DNA of 64,000 nucleotides from Demequina oxidasica (lineage in GTDB: Bacteria > Actinomycetota > Actinomycetes > Actinomycetales > Demequinaceae): positions 310,001 to 374,000 of the forward strand of contig NZ_BBRE01000001.1 in NCBI RefSeq assembly GCF_000975115.1, written 5' to 3'. Positions 26,658 through 35,196 of the stretch are shown in pieces. The translations under genes were made by a program, and so were the position numbers. How positions within the stretch are numbered: position 1 is the stretch's first letter; each line of letters starts with the position of its first letter. The notes beneath the pieces were generated by a model that worked only from the letters and a program-made list of their open reading frames with translations, made no database searches and was not told the origin of the DNA.

Positions 26658-28283
26658 ATGTTGCACCATGCGCCCCTGCTGACCACCATCGCGGCGGGAC
26701 TTGGCGCCGCTTTCATTCTTGGCCTGATCGCGCAGAAACTGCGCCTGTCCCCCATCGTCGGATACCTCGCCGCAGGAATGGCCATCGGCCCCTTCACTCC
26801 CGGCTTCGTGGGTGACCCCGAGATCGCGATGCAACTGTCCGAAATTGGCGTCATCCTGCTGATGTTCGGCGTGGGCCTGCACTTCTCCTTCAAGGAACTC
26901 CTCGCAGTGCGCAAGGTCGCCCTCCCCGGCGCTCTCATCCAGATGCTCGTCGCGTCCGCCGCCGGAACCGGTCTGGGTCTGTTCCTAGGCTGGAGCCTCG
27001 GCGCCGCCCTGCTGTTCGGCCTCGCCCTGTCCGTCGCATCGACCGTCGTCATGCTGCGCGCGCTCGAGGACCGCCAACTCCTCGACACCCGCGCGGGCCA
27101 CATCGCGATCGGATGGCTAATCGTCGAGGACCTCGCCATGGTCATCGCGCTCGTCATCATTCCCGTGGTCGCCGCGGACGCCGTGGGCCCGCTCGAACTC
27201 ACCAAGGAGCTGGCCATCACTGGCCTGAAGGTGGGCGCCTTCGTCGCCCTGATGGTCGTGGTGGGGCGCCGCGTTATCCCCTGGCTGCTGGCCAAGGTTG
27301 CAGACACCGGCTCGCGCGAACTATTTACGCTCGCCGTGCTGGCTCTGGGCATCGGCGTCGCGGTGGGCGCGGCCTGGATGTTCGATGTCTCCTTCGCGCT
27401 GGGCGCGTTCTTCGCCGGAATGATCCTGCGGGAGTCCGAACTCTCCCAGCGTGCCGCCGAGGACTCGCTGCCCTTACGCGACGCGTTCGCCGTGCTGTTC
27501 TTTGTCTCCGTCGGCATGCTGGTGGACCCCGCCGTCTTTGTCGAGCAGCCGCTCGCGCTACTCGCCACGGTGCTGGTCATCGTGGGAGGAAAGTTCGCCA
27601 TCGCGTACCTCGTGGTGCGCGTCCTCAAGTACTCGCGGCGAATGTCACTCGTGGTCGCCGCATCCCTGGCCCAAATCGGCGAGTTCTCCTTCATCCTGGT
27701 CACCCTCGGCACCGAGTACGAGATCCTGCCGGGCGACGCCGGCGACCTGGTGCTCGCGGGCGCCATCGTCTCGATCGTCATCAACCCCTTCCTGTTCGCG
27801 TGGGCGTCGCGTGCCTATCGAGCCTCCGAGGCGGACGATGCTGCCCCCAGAGAGTACGAGGGACGCGGGCACGTCATCGTGGTCGGGTTTGGGCGCGTGG
27901 GATCTCGGGTGGCCGCCGGGCTGTGGGAGCGCGACATCCCCGTCGTCGTGGTCGATGACAACGAGAACCGCGTCAAGGTCATGCGCGACGAGGGGCGCGA
28001 GGCAATCCTCGGCAACGGCGTGCGCTCCAAGGTGTTGCACGCGGCCGGCATCGACGAGGCACGGATGGTGGTCGTGGCCATTCCCGATCCCCTCAACGCC
28101 GGCGCCGTCGTGTCCAAGGCGCGAGCGCTGCGACCCGAGGCCGTCATCCTGGCCCGCGGCCACCGCGACGTCGACATCGCCTACCTCACCGAACTGGGCG
28201 CCTCGCAGGTGCTTGTAGGCGTTCACGAGGTCGCCGACTTGATTGTCCAGCAGGCGGGCGAGCCGATGGATCCAGCCCAGTAG
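26658..28283 (+). CDS. CPA2-family cation:proton antiporter with C-terminal TrkA-N domain
   Basis: A 541-residue membrane protein. Residues 1-390 form the Kef/YbaL-type exchanger with about 12 TM segments (QKLRLSPIVGYLAAGMAIGPF, SEIGVILLMFGVGLHFS, FFAGMILRESELS). Residues 405-535 form a TrkA-N/RCK nucleotide-binding domain: HVIVVGFGRVGSRVAAGL is the Rossmann glycine motif and VVVDDNENRV follows. It probably exchanges K+ or Na+ for H+ under NAD(H)-type control. The ATG has no ribosome site, but a -10-like TAGAAT ends 7 bp before it, so the mRNA may be leaderless. Confidence 0.9.
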   Translation: MLHHAPLLTTIAAGLGAAFILGLIAQKLRLSPIVGYLAAGMAIGPFTPGFVGDPEIAMQLSEIGVILLMFGVGLHFSFKELLAVRKVALPGALIQMLVASAAGTGLGLFLGWSLGAALLFGLALSVASTVVMLRALEDRQLLDTRAGHIAIGWLIVEDLAMVIALVIIPVVAADAVGPLELTKELAITGLKVGAFVALMVVVGRRVIPWLLAKVADTGSRELFTLAVLALGIGVAVGAAWMFDVSFALGAFFAGMILRESELSQRAAEDSLPLRDAFAVLFFVSVGMLVDPAVFVEQPLALLATVLVIVGGKFAIAYLVVRVLKYSRRMSLVVAASLAQIGEFSFILVTLGTEYEILPGDAGDLVLAGAIVSIVINPFLFAWASRAYRASEADDAAPREYEGRGHVIVVGFGRVGSRVAAGLWERDIPVVVVDDNENRVKVMRDEGREAILGNGVRSKVLHAAGIDEARMVVVAIPDPLNAGAVVSKARALRPEAVILARGHRDVDIAYLTELGASQVLVGVHEVADLIVQQAGEPMDPAQ

Positions 28284-28425
28284 CGTTCGCGCACACCCTC
28301 CGAATCAGTCAAAGTAGGAGCAGGAGTGGCCACAAAAGAGGCGTAGATTCGACGTCGAACCCTGGCCGCATTTGAGCAGATCCGGCGCCCCACCCGCGGG
28401 GTGCACGTAGTGAAAGGCATCACAC

Positions 28426-29760
28426 ATGACTGACCCGTCGTCGCCCGCAGGACCTCCCGAGGACAACAGTTTCCTCAAGGACAGTGGCATCACCCGGGAA
28501 CCCAGCACCTCCGACCAGGTCAGCACTCCGGGGACGCCACGCGAGCCCAGCGCGCCCGTAGCGCCTCAGTTCAACGTTCCCGAGAACGACTTCGAGTACC
28601 GGCCCACCACGCAGGCGGTCCCCACCGTCGAGGAGCCATCCACCGCGCACGCCCCCGCGCCTGCCGTGGCCGCCGCGCCCACGCCCATGCCGGCTCGTGG
28701 CGCCGCTTCTGCCGCGACCGTCGCTACCCCGGAAGTGGCGAGCGACCCCGCACCGGAACCGGAAGTCAAACCCGTCCCCGCCTCGACCCCCCTGACGGAG
28801 CGGTATGTCGCGGTCACACTCGGCCTGGTGCCTGTGGCTCAGCGGGAGATCGCCGAGCCCGCCCTTCGCGCGGCCATTGAAGACGAGATCGACCATCGTC
28901 ACGATCGCCTCCTGGGCGACGAGATCGTCAGCAAGGCGGATATCGAGGTCGACGTCCTTGAAGAGATGGGCGACCCCGAGCAGGTCGCTGCAGCCATGAC
29001 CCACCGCCCCAAGGTGCTAGTGGGCGCCCGTTTTTACGTCGACTACAAGCGCATTCTGCTGTGGGCACTCGCGATGGTCATTCCGGTCGCCGCAGCGTTA
29101 GCGATGGTCTCCATTGCGCACGAGAACGGCGAACTACGGCCGATGATCGAGCACGGCCTAAGCGTCGCACTTACCGCCGCGGTCTATGCCGCAACGTGGG
29201 TCACCCTGGGCTTCGCGATCGCGGAACGGGTGGCCCGCCATCGTTCGGAGGTCTCCAGCGCGGACTGGACCATTGACCGGTTGCCCACGCCCGCACGCAC
29301 CGTGATCTCCACCTCGCAGACGGCCTTCGCCGTGGTGCTGTCGCTGGTGGTCGCGACCGCCATCGTCTTGCAGCAGCTCGACCCCTCACTTTTCACGGAT
29401 CAGGGCGAGCCGGTGACGTTCCTCAACCCCGACCACTGGCCGCTCGTATGGGGCGCCCTCGTGGTGCTGCTGGGCGTCAACGCGCTGGTCGCCATTGGAC
29501 GTCACGTGCGTGGCTACTGGGCCATGCGCGCGGCCTTCGGCAACCTCGCGCTGCTGACCGGCATCTACGGCCTACTGGCCTGGATGCTGATGGACCACTC
29601 ACTGCTCAACGACGCATTCTTTGACCAGGTGGGCTGGCCGAGCGACAACTTGCCGCCCGCCCAAATGGAGGATTGGGCCGCAATCGCTATGGCTCTATTC
29701 TGGTTCATCGGCGTCACGCTGGGCTTTGTGCACGCCTTCCGGGCCCGCGCAAAGTCCTAG
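28426..29760 (+). CDS. HAAS-like domain membrane protein, unknown function
   Basis: A 444-residue protein. Residues 1-125 are disordered, Pro/Ala-rich and probably cytoplasmic. Residues about 126-205 resemble a HAAS-type domain: RYVAVTLGLVP, then R..I..EI..H..RL pattern (AAIEDEIDHRHDRLLG) and LEEMGDPEQVA, followed by VLVGARFYVDYKRIL. Six to seven TM segments follow to the C-terminus. HAAS domains occur in proteins that act with PadR regulators or as membrane stress sensors; no PadR gene is adjacent. GAAAGG lies 9 bp upstream of ATG 28426. Confidence 0.65.
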   Translation: MTDPSSPAGPPEDNSFLKDSGITREPSTSDQVSTPGTPREPSAPVAPQFNVPENDFEYRPTTQAVPTVEEPSTAHAPAPAVAAAPTPMPARGAASAATVATPEVASDPAPEPEVKPVPASTPLTERYVAVTLGLVPVAQREIAEPALRAAIEDEIDHRHDRLLGDEIVSKADIEVDVLEEMGDPEQVAAAMTHRPKVLVGARFYVDYKRILLWALAMVIPVAAALAMVSIAHENGELRPMIEHGLSVALTAAVYAATWVTLGFAIAERVARHRSEVSSADWTIDRLPTPARTVISTSQTAFAVVLSLVVATAIVLQQLDPSLFTDQGEPVTFLNPDHWPLVWGALVVLLGVNALVAIGRHVRGYWAMRAAFGNLALLTGIYGLLAWMLMDHSLLNDAFFDQVGWPSDNLPPAQMEDWAAIAMALFWFIGVTLGFVHAFRARAKS

Positions 29761-29791
29761 ACGGCAACCATGAACAGCCCCATGGCGAGCG

Positions 29792-30187
29792 TCAAGCGTT
29801 GTTCTCGCGCTTCCTCTGGACGCCTTCCTTCAGCAGCCACATAGGCAGCAACCAGGAGGCGAGCGCCGTGATCAGCCAGACCAGTACTGTCGCAGCGATC
29901 CAGGTGCCGACTCCGTCGATGTTAAATCCGCTGACGATCAGCGCGGTGATGAGAAGCGACACAAAGGTAGAAACTAGGCCCACTCCTCCGATGAAGGCGT
30001 TGGCATACTGGCGCGCCATCTTGAAGATGAAGGGCGACAAAATGGCCTGCACCACGGCGAAGATCACCGAGGCGACGATGAGGCCCTGGAAGCTCATGTG
30101 GAAGCCGTCGAGTAATAACGACGTCACCCAGATCGCTAGGGCGGCCGAAGCGAGGAATATGAGTGCGCGAATCAGTAGTCGGATCAC
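29792..30187 (-). CDS. Four-TM membrane protein of phage-holin-4-like family
   Basis: A 131-residue protein with four hydrophobic helices separated by short polar turns (RLLIRALIFLASAALAIWV; LIVASVIFAVVQAILSPFI; FIGGVGLVSTFVSLLITAL; WIAATVLVWLITALASWLL) and a basic C-terminus RKRENN. The pattern matches the mycobacterial four-TM 'phage holin' family, a chromosomal family of unknown function despite its name. No phage genes are nearby. Convergent with the HAAS-like gene. Confidence 0.65.
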   Translation of the reverse strand: MIRLLIRALIFLASAALAIWVTSLLLDGFHMSFQGLIVASVIFAVVQAILSPFIFKMARQYANAFIGGVGLVSTFVSLLITALIVSGFNIDGVGTWIAATVLVWLITALASWLLPMWLLKEGVQRKRENNA

Positions 30188-30254
30188 GACTCGGACACTA
30201 CTCCTGCGCGGGCATCCTCGCAGGTTGAAATGGGTTTGGTGATGTCGTGTCGCG

Positions 30255-30671
30255 CTACTCGCTGCCGCGCGTCACGCGATTCCAGGCGTTCACCACGGCG
30301 ATGATCTCCACGAGGGAACCCAGGGAATCTGCGTCGAAGTACTTGCCGGCCTCGTCGCGTGTTTCAATCTCTAGTCCGCGCGGGTAGTCGGTCAGCACTT
30401 CGGCAAAGCGAAGCGCCGCGGCCTCAGCCGGACTCACCAGGTCGTCTCGCATGAGCTTCACCGGGCGTGCGAGTGCACTAATGAGGTGCGTGCTCGCACC
30501 TAGCGCCGCGAGCTGCTCCGAGTGTAAGCGGATGCAATACGCGCAGCCATTGATGTAGGAACATCGCAGTCGCACCATCTCGCGTACCCGCGGTTCGATG
30601 CCGCTACCGATGCGCGCGTCGAGGCTTTCCATGGCTTTAAGGAACTGGGGCCGCATTGTTGCTTCGCTCAC
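30255..30671 (-). CDS. Carboxymuconolactone decarboxylase / AhpD-like family protein
   Basis: A 138-residue alpha-helical protein with the AhpD-type redox motif CAYCIRLHS (Cys-x-x-Cys followed by His) within YINGCAYCIRLHSEQLAALG. Such proteins act as peroxidase partners or in oxidative-stress defence. Divergent from the sigK unit; a 10-bp palindrome lies just upstream of its start. Confidence 0.85.
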   Translation of the reverse strand: MSEATMRPQFLKAMESLDARIGSGIEPRVREMVRLRCSYINGCAYCIRLHSEQLAALGASTHLISALARPVKLMRDDLVSPAEAAALRFAEVLTDYPRGLEIETRDEAGKYFDADSLGSLVEIIAVVNAWNRVTRGSE

Positions 30672-30694
30672 TGGTTGAGGCTAACAAGAACTAC

Positions 30695-30704
30695 TGACTA
30701 GTCA
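30695..30704. promoter_or_regulatory. Palindrome upstream of the AhpD-like gene
   Basis: TGACTAGTCA is a perfect 10-bp palindrome 24 bp from the AhpD-like start, where a TetR/MarR-class repressor would bind. No such regulator is encoded next to it. Confidence 0.35.
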
Positions 30705-30836
30705 ACCAATCCGCCCGCCCTCGGCGCACGAATCATTCACGTACCTCGCCCCACACTCAATGCCCCCGAGTGTGGGGCGGGGGCACCCGGCCGCGGAAGC
30801 CCGCGACCGCATCGGCCGCGTGAAAGGAGCCCGATC

Positions 30837-30971
30837 ATGAGCAATCCTCATGTCACCAGGCCCCTGAATCGCGGGGACGACGGACCCCTGGCACGAGCAA
30901 CACGAATCGCCGCCATGTCTGAAAGGTTGGATCTAGGCCCCCGGGGTGCTTGGATAGGTGACACGCGATGA
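30837..30971 (+). CDS. 44-residue small ORF translationally coupled to sigK
   Basis: An ATG at 30837 lies 7 bp after a strong AAAGGAG site and opens a 44-codon frame (MSNPHVTRPLNRGDDGPLAR at the start) whose TGA overlaps the sigK ATG as ATGA at 30968-30971. The peptide is basic and has no TM segment or cysteines. No family recognised. It could be a regulatory leader for SigK synthesis or a small protein. The ribosome site and overlap support translation; the function is unknown. Confidence 0.5.
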   Translation: MSNPHVTRPLNRGDDGPLARATRIAAMSERLDLGPRGAWIGDTR

Positions 30972-31636
30972 GTGTCGCCGTACTCGAGTACCGAAAGGTG
31001 GGCATGGAACCCAGCCAGCACCTGCGCGCTGTTCCCGACAGTCCGCCCACGGTTTCACGACACGCACCCGATCCAGCATCGGTGCAGCGACTTGACGACC
31101 TTCTGGTCGCCTCGGGTCGCGGCTCCGCCCAGGCGTTCGAGGGCGTGTACACGGCCATGCTCAACCAGGTGTATCGCCTGGCACTGCGCGTGGTGCGAGA
31201 CCCAGGCATGGCCGAGGACATCGCCCAAGAGGCACTCGTCGAGGCTTGGCGAAAGGCTCCCACCTTTGAACCGGGCCGCGGCACCGCAAAGTCATGGGTG
31301 CTGACCATCGCCCACCGGCGCGCAGTAGATCGCGTCCGCCGGGAGCAGCGTCAGCGCCAGCAGATGGAGGCCGAGGCCGCGGTCGCAGAGCGCGAGGCCA
31401 CACCCGCCGAGCAGGACGCAGTCGTTGAACGTGACTTCGCCGAGTTCCAGAACGCACGTGTTCGGACCGCAGTAGCCACACTCAGCGACAAGCAACGCGA
31501 GGCCGTAGAACTCGCCTTTTACCAGGGGCAAACGCACGTAGAAGTATCAGATCAGCTCGGCATACCGCTGGGCACAGCAAAGACCCGCATCAGAGACGCA
31601 TTAACCAAACTGCGCGACGCATTGGAGGAGGTGTAG
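30968..31636 (+). CDS. sigK: ECF sigma factor, SigK type
   Basis: A 222-residue extracytoplasmic-function sigma factor. Region 2 (about 60-125) contains FEGVYTAMLNQVYRLALRVVRD, AEDIAQEALVEAWRKA and TIAHRRAVDRVRREQ. Region 4 (about 160-218) contains LSDKQREAVELAFYQG and the helix-turn-helix THVEVSDQLGIPLGTAKTRIRDAL. It directs RNA polymerase to stress promoters when released from RskA, encoded 4 bp downstream. ATG 30968 is favoured by the ATGA overlap with the upstream small ORF; ATG 31004 (after GAAAGG) is a possible alternative. Confidence 0.9.
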   Translation: MSVAVLEYRKVGMEPSQHLRAVPDSPPTVSRHAPDPASVQRLDDLLVASGRGSAQAFEGVYTAMLNQVYRLALRVVRDPGMAEDIAQEALVEAWRKAPTFEPGRGTAKSWVLTIAHRRAVDRVRREQRQRQQMEAEAAVAEREATPAEQDAVVERDFAEFQNARVRTAVATLSDKQREAVELAFYQGQTHVEVSDQLGIPLGTAKTRIRDALTKLRDALEEV

Positions 31637-31640
31637 AGCC

Positions 31641-32534
31641 ATGAACGATTCACAGGAGTCCATCCACAACCTCGTTGGCGCCTACGCGCTCAACGCCATC
31701 GACGACGCCGAGCGCGTCACGTTCGAGGCCCACCTCGACGAGTGCGCCCAGTGCCGCGTGGAGCTCGCCAGCTTTGGCGATGTGCTCGACGCACTTGCAG
31801 ACGATGCCGAAGACCAGATCCAGGCCCCGGCCGGCCTAGCCGACCGCATCGGCGCCCAGATAGCGCTCACCCCTCAGGTTTCCTCCCCGCCCACGTCGTC
31901 GGCAGACACCGGCAATGACCTCGACGGCGCCACATTAGGCGGCGCTCCCGTCAGCGACGGCAACACCGCCGACCTTCCACGCGTCGAAGCCGAGATCAAC
32001 GACGCCCCTGCGCAGAGCGCGAACGTGGTGTCCTTTGACCGCGCGGTCTCGGCCGACAGCCCCAAGACTTCCGGGGACCGCACCCACGCGGACCCCGTCG
32101 GTCGGCGCTCGCGCCTGACCATGATGCTCGCCACCGCGGCGGCCACCGTTGCGGTGGCTGCCGTAGGGATTGGCTTCCTGGTCTCCAACGGCTCACCCGA
32201 CTCCAACATCGCGGCGATCGACGCCGTGCTCACCGCGCCCGACGCTCGTGTGATCGATCTCGGCGTTGGCGACGCGCAGATCACCGTCTCCGACGAAGCT
32301 GGCGGCTTCGCGGCCACCGGCACAGCGCCCGACCTGCCCACGGGCGAGGAGTACCAGCTCTGGATGGTGAACACGGATGGCACCATCTCCGCGGGACCCA
32401 CATTCGAGGCCGGGGACTTTGAGACTGCCGTGCTGGCCGACATGACGAGCGTGACCGCGATCGCAGTGTCCGTGGAGCCCGATGGTGGCTCGTTGCAGCC
32501 CACCACGGACCCAATCGCGGCAGCGGAGATTTAG
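31641..32534 (+). CDS. rskA: Anti-sigma-K factor RskA
   Basis: A 297-residue single-pass membrane protein. The N-terminal zinc-type anti-sigma domain has HLDECAQCRVEL (His-x3-Cys-x2-Cys). A disordered linker follows (about 75-150), then one TM helix (LTMMLATAAATVAVAAVGIGFLV) and an extracytoplasmic RskA domain with PTGEEYQLWMV and AIAVSVEPDGGS. It holds SigK inactive at the membrane; regulated proteolysis is the known release route for this family. GGAGGAGG lies about 8 bp upstream of the ATG, 4 bp after sigK. Confidence 0.92.
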   Translation: MNDSQESIHNLVGAYALNAIDDAERVTFEAHLDECAQCRVELASFGDVLDALADDAEDQIQAPAGLADRIGAQIALTPQVSSPPTSSADTGNDLDGATLGGAPVSDGNTADLPRVEAEINDAPAQSANVVSFDRAVSADSPKTSGDRTHADPVGRRSRLTMMLATAAATVAVAAVGIGFLVSNGSPDSNIAAIDAVLTAPDARVIDLGVGDAQITVSDEAGGFAATGTAPDLPTGEEYQLWMVNTDGTISAGPTFEAGDFETAVLADMTSVTAIAVSVEPDGGSLQPTTDPIAAAEI

Positions 32535-32671
32535 CTCCCCCAACTCCTCTCCCTTCGATGGCCATGGCCGGTGCATTGACGGCCTTAAGATCGTGTTGTT
32601 CTTCCTGGTAATCAACAGGAGGAGCGATCCTCTATCTGCGCTCTGACGCGTCGCAAAATAGGCGAGTGAAC

Positions 32672-32687
32672 CACGAAAAGTTTCGTG
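32672..32687. promoter_or_regulatory. LacI-type operator upstream of GH8 gene
   Basis: CACGAAA-AG-TTTCGTG has perfect 7-bp arms around two bases, 135 bp before the GH8 start, within the 288-bp gap after rskA. It shares the CGAAA...TTT core with the site before the GH6 gene. A carbohydrate-responsive LacI-family repressor is the likely binder. Confidence 0.5.
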
Positions 32688-32822
32688 AGAATTCCTCGCC
32701 GCACTACGTCGTGCTAAGCCCTCCGTGTCAGCATGGCTCTTACCCGGAGTCCGGCAACGACGCCGACACGCGACGCCCTGGCGTCATCCGGTACATCACT
32801 CATTCGCGCAAAGGAGCGCCGC

Positions 32823-34994
32823 ATGACTTATGGAAAACGATTTACAAGCGCTGGAGCCTCCTATGGGCGCCGCATTGGGCTCTTACTGGGAATCACGGCG
32901 CTCGCAGTCTCCCCTGTGCTAACCGCCGTAAACACCCCGCCGGCTTCAGCCGCAACACTGCTCACGACCGTGCAAGTTGAGTCCACCGCCAAGACCGGTT
33001 GTACCTCGTTCAGCACCACGCATGCGACCTACTACTGCAATGGCGACGCCACGTCATCCTCGTTCGAGTTCTCGCAAACCGGTCGGTACACGATCGCAGT
33101 GACAGGAGCGTCGTCGGCCTCGAACGCAGCAGGAATATCCGTCCTGATAGGAAACTCTAAAGTCGCATCGCTTAAGTTCGACGGCACGGCCTTCACGGAG
33201 AAGTCAGCGACGTTCGATACCTCCGCGGGAGTCAAAGAAGTCCGCATCCAGCTTGAGACAGACAACGGACAAAACGACACGCTCGTCGATCAGTACACCC
33301 TCTCCTACGACGGCCCGACTCCTCCCCTGCCGCCGGCACCGAACCCGCCCACCACGGGCGCTTACTTCAGCGGTGACTATCGCAACCTCTTCCAGGAGTG
33401 GGACTCCTCAATCACCGACTCTGAGGTGACCACAAAGTTGAACTCTTACTGGACGAGTTTCTTCACTGGAACCGACGACACCAAGCGGCTCTATTACAAG
33501 AGTGGCTCGAACGCCAACGGCGACATGGCCTACATCAAGGACACAGGCAACAACGATGTCCGCTCTGAGGGCATGAGCTACGGCATGATGATCGCTGTCC
33601 AGATGAATAAGAAGTCCGAGTTCGATGCGCTGTGGAACTGGGCGAAGACCCACATGCAGCACAAGACTGGAGCGCGTGAAGGCTACTTCTGCTGGCAGGC
33701 AAACTTCAGCGGGTCGTGCGTAGATAACAACTCCGCATCCGATGGCGAAGAGTACTTCGCTACGGCCCTATTTTTTGCTGGGCACCGGTGGGGAGACGGT
33801 AGCGGCATCTATGACTACACGTCCGAGGCGAATGACGTTCTTGACACGATGCTGCATAAAGAGGACATGAACGGCGGAGTCGTTGAATCGACCACGAACA
33901 TGTTCAATAAGTCCGAACAGATGGTCGTGTTCACGCCGTTCGCGAACGCCGCCACGTTCTCCGATCCCTCCTATCACCTGCCCGCCTTTTACGAGTTGTG
34001 GGCGCGTTGGGCCGACGGGTATGACGGCCAACAGGGCGCTGACCGACAGTTCTGGGCGGACGCCGCTACACGCAGCCGGCAGTACTTTGACCAGGTCGCA
34101 CATCCGACCACAGGCCTAGTCCCCGATTACGCTGAGTTCACTGGCACACCGAATAACACTGGCGGTCACGGCGATTTCCGGTTCGACGCCTGGCGCACAT
34201 CCGTGAACTGGGCAGTCGACTACGCCTGGTGGGCTGAGGACGCCAACGCGATTACGTTGACGAACCGTCTGCATGGCTTCTTCGATAGCAAGGGTGTCAA
34301 CGCGTACGCGAATCAGTACTCGTTGTCGGGCAGCGCACTGTCATCCGACCGGTCACCAGGCCTCATCGCATCGAACGGCGCGGCAGCACTGGCAGCAACT
34401 GACCAGCAGGCGTGGCCCTTTGTCGAGGCACTATGGGAGCTAGAGCCGTCAACTGGGCAGTACCGGTACTACGATGGCTTGCTGAATTTCATGGCGTTGC
34501 TTCACGCGAGTGGCAACTTCCAGATTTACTCGCCAGGCGGGGCTACGCCGACGCCGACGCCCACGTCTACGCCCACGCCCACGCCCACGCCGACGCCCAC
34601 GCCCGCGCCGACGCCGCCAAGCGGCAATCCGTTCTCCACAACCGAGGCGGAGTCTTACGCGTCCGGCTCGGGGGTGTCTACGGCAACTGCAGATGGAGGC
34701 ACAGTGGTCACTTTCTCCGGACCGGGAAGCTACATCAAGTTCGACGATGTGAACTTTGACACCTCCGGCGCCAACCGGGTGGAACTTCGTGTTGGCAACG
34801 CGACGCCCGGTGTCAACGTCCAGATTCGCCTTGGCGATGTGAGCGCGTCACCCGCGTGCACGGTTTACCCCGATGGCAACGGTGCGTATCACCTGAAATC
34901 CAATACCTGCTGGCCGAGGCCCACTGGCACCCACGACGTATTCATCACGACTACGTCGAAGGCGTCGATCAATAGCTTCGCGTTCACGTCCTGA
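32823..34994 (+). CDS. Secreted multidomain GH8 xylanase (reducing-end Rex-like) with two carbohydrate-binding modules
   Basis: A 723-residue secreted enzyme. ATG 32823 has AAGGAG 6 bp upstream; signal peptide to about residue 43 (ASA-A). Residues about 45-160 resemble a Ca-dependent xylan-binding CBM36/60-type module ending in [13 protein letters not shown]. The GH8 domain (about 180-570) has [15 protein letters not shown] (general-acid Glu), APDGEEYF-type [14 protein letters not shown], and [19 protein letters not shown] (base Asp). These match reducing-end xylose-releasing exo-oligoxylanases. A Thr-Pro linker leads to a CBM6-like C-terminal module ([15 protein letters not shown] to SFAFTS). 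It probably trims xylo-oligosaccharides outside the cell. Confidence 0.88.
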   Translation: MTYGKRFTSAGASYGRRIGLLLGITALAVSPVLTAVNTPPASAATLLTTVQVESTAKTGCTSFSTTHATYYCNGDATSSSFEFSQTGRYTIAVTGASSASNAAGISVLIGNSKVASLKFDGTAFTEKSATFDTSAGVKEVRIQLETDNGQNDTLVDQYTLSYDGPTPPLPPAPNPPTTGAYFSGDYRNLFQEWDSSITDSEVTTKLNSYWTSFFTGTDDTKRLYYKSGSNANGDMAYIKDTGNNDVRSEGMSYGMMIAVQMNKKSEFDALWNWAKTHMQHKTGAREGYFCWQANFSGSCVDNNSASDGEEYFATALFFAGHRWGDGSGIYDYTSEANDVLDTMLHKEDMNGGVVESTTNMFNKSEQMVVFTPFANAATFSDPSYHLPAFYELWARWADGYDGQQGADRQFWADAATRSRQYFDQVAHPTTGLVPDYAEFTGTPNNTGGHGDFRFDAWRTSVNWAVDYAWWAEDANAITLTNRLHGFFDSKGVNAYANQYSLSGSALSSDRSPGLIASNGAAALAATDQQAWPFVEALWELEPSTGQYRYYDGLLNFMALLHASGNFQIYSPGGATPTPTPTSTPTPTPTPTPTPAPTPPSGNPFSTTEAESYASGSGVSTATADGGTVVTFSGPGSYIKFDDVNFDTSGANRVELRVGNATPGVNVQIRLGDVSASPACTVYPDGNGAYHLKSNTCWPRPTGTHDVFITTTSKASINSFAFTS
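34545..34617 (+). repeat. Low-complexity repeat encoding the GH8 Thr-Pro linker
   Basis: Short ACGCC(C/G) tandem units encode TPTPTPT-type residues. This kind of tract is prone to length change. Confidence 0.75.
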
Positions 34995-35022
34995 AAATCG
35001 TCACAAGAATCAAGGTTGTCAT

Positions 35023-35058
35023 GATGGCGGGCACCGCGTACGACCGGTGCCCGCCATC
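35023..35058 (+). terminator. Hairpin terminator after GH8 gene
   Basis: A perfect 14-bp stem (35023-35036 with 35045-35058) and 8-nt loop lie 28 bp after the stop. There is no T tract, so it may act as an mRNA end-protecting hairpin. The rest of the gap to valS (35059-35196) shows no T-box motif. Confidence 0.65.
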
Positions 35059-35196
35059 GCTGTAAGTCCATGGCAGGTGGCTTGGGCGGGGCGCTACCGT
35101 GCGGGGCCTGCGACGACCTCTGAAACTAGGCGCCAACAATGGCGCTAAAAAATCCACCCGGTTCGCGCATCGGCCGCCGTCTGAAAGAATGTCTTC

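Noticed and set aside
26651..27784. A 377-residue open frame on the minus strand inside the antiporter gene
   Set aside because: Ser/Arg/Thr-rich low-complexity translation, no ribosome site, and fully antisense to a gene with clear family motifs.
29792..30187. Prophage remnant indicated by a holin-like protein
   Set aside because: The four-TM family is widespread on chromosomes, and no integrase, lysin, capsid or att repeats are nearby.
35059..35196. T-box or other riboswitch upstream of valS
   Set aside because: No T-box sequence or specifier-loop layout, and no room for a full T-box after the GH8 hairpin.
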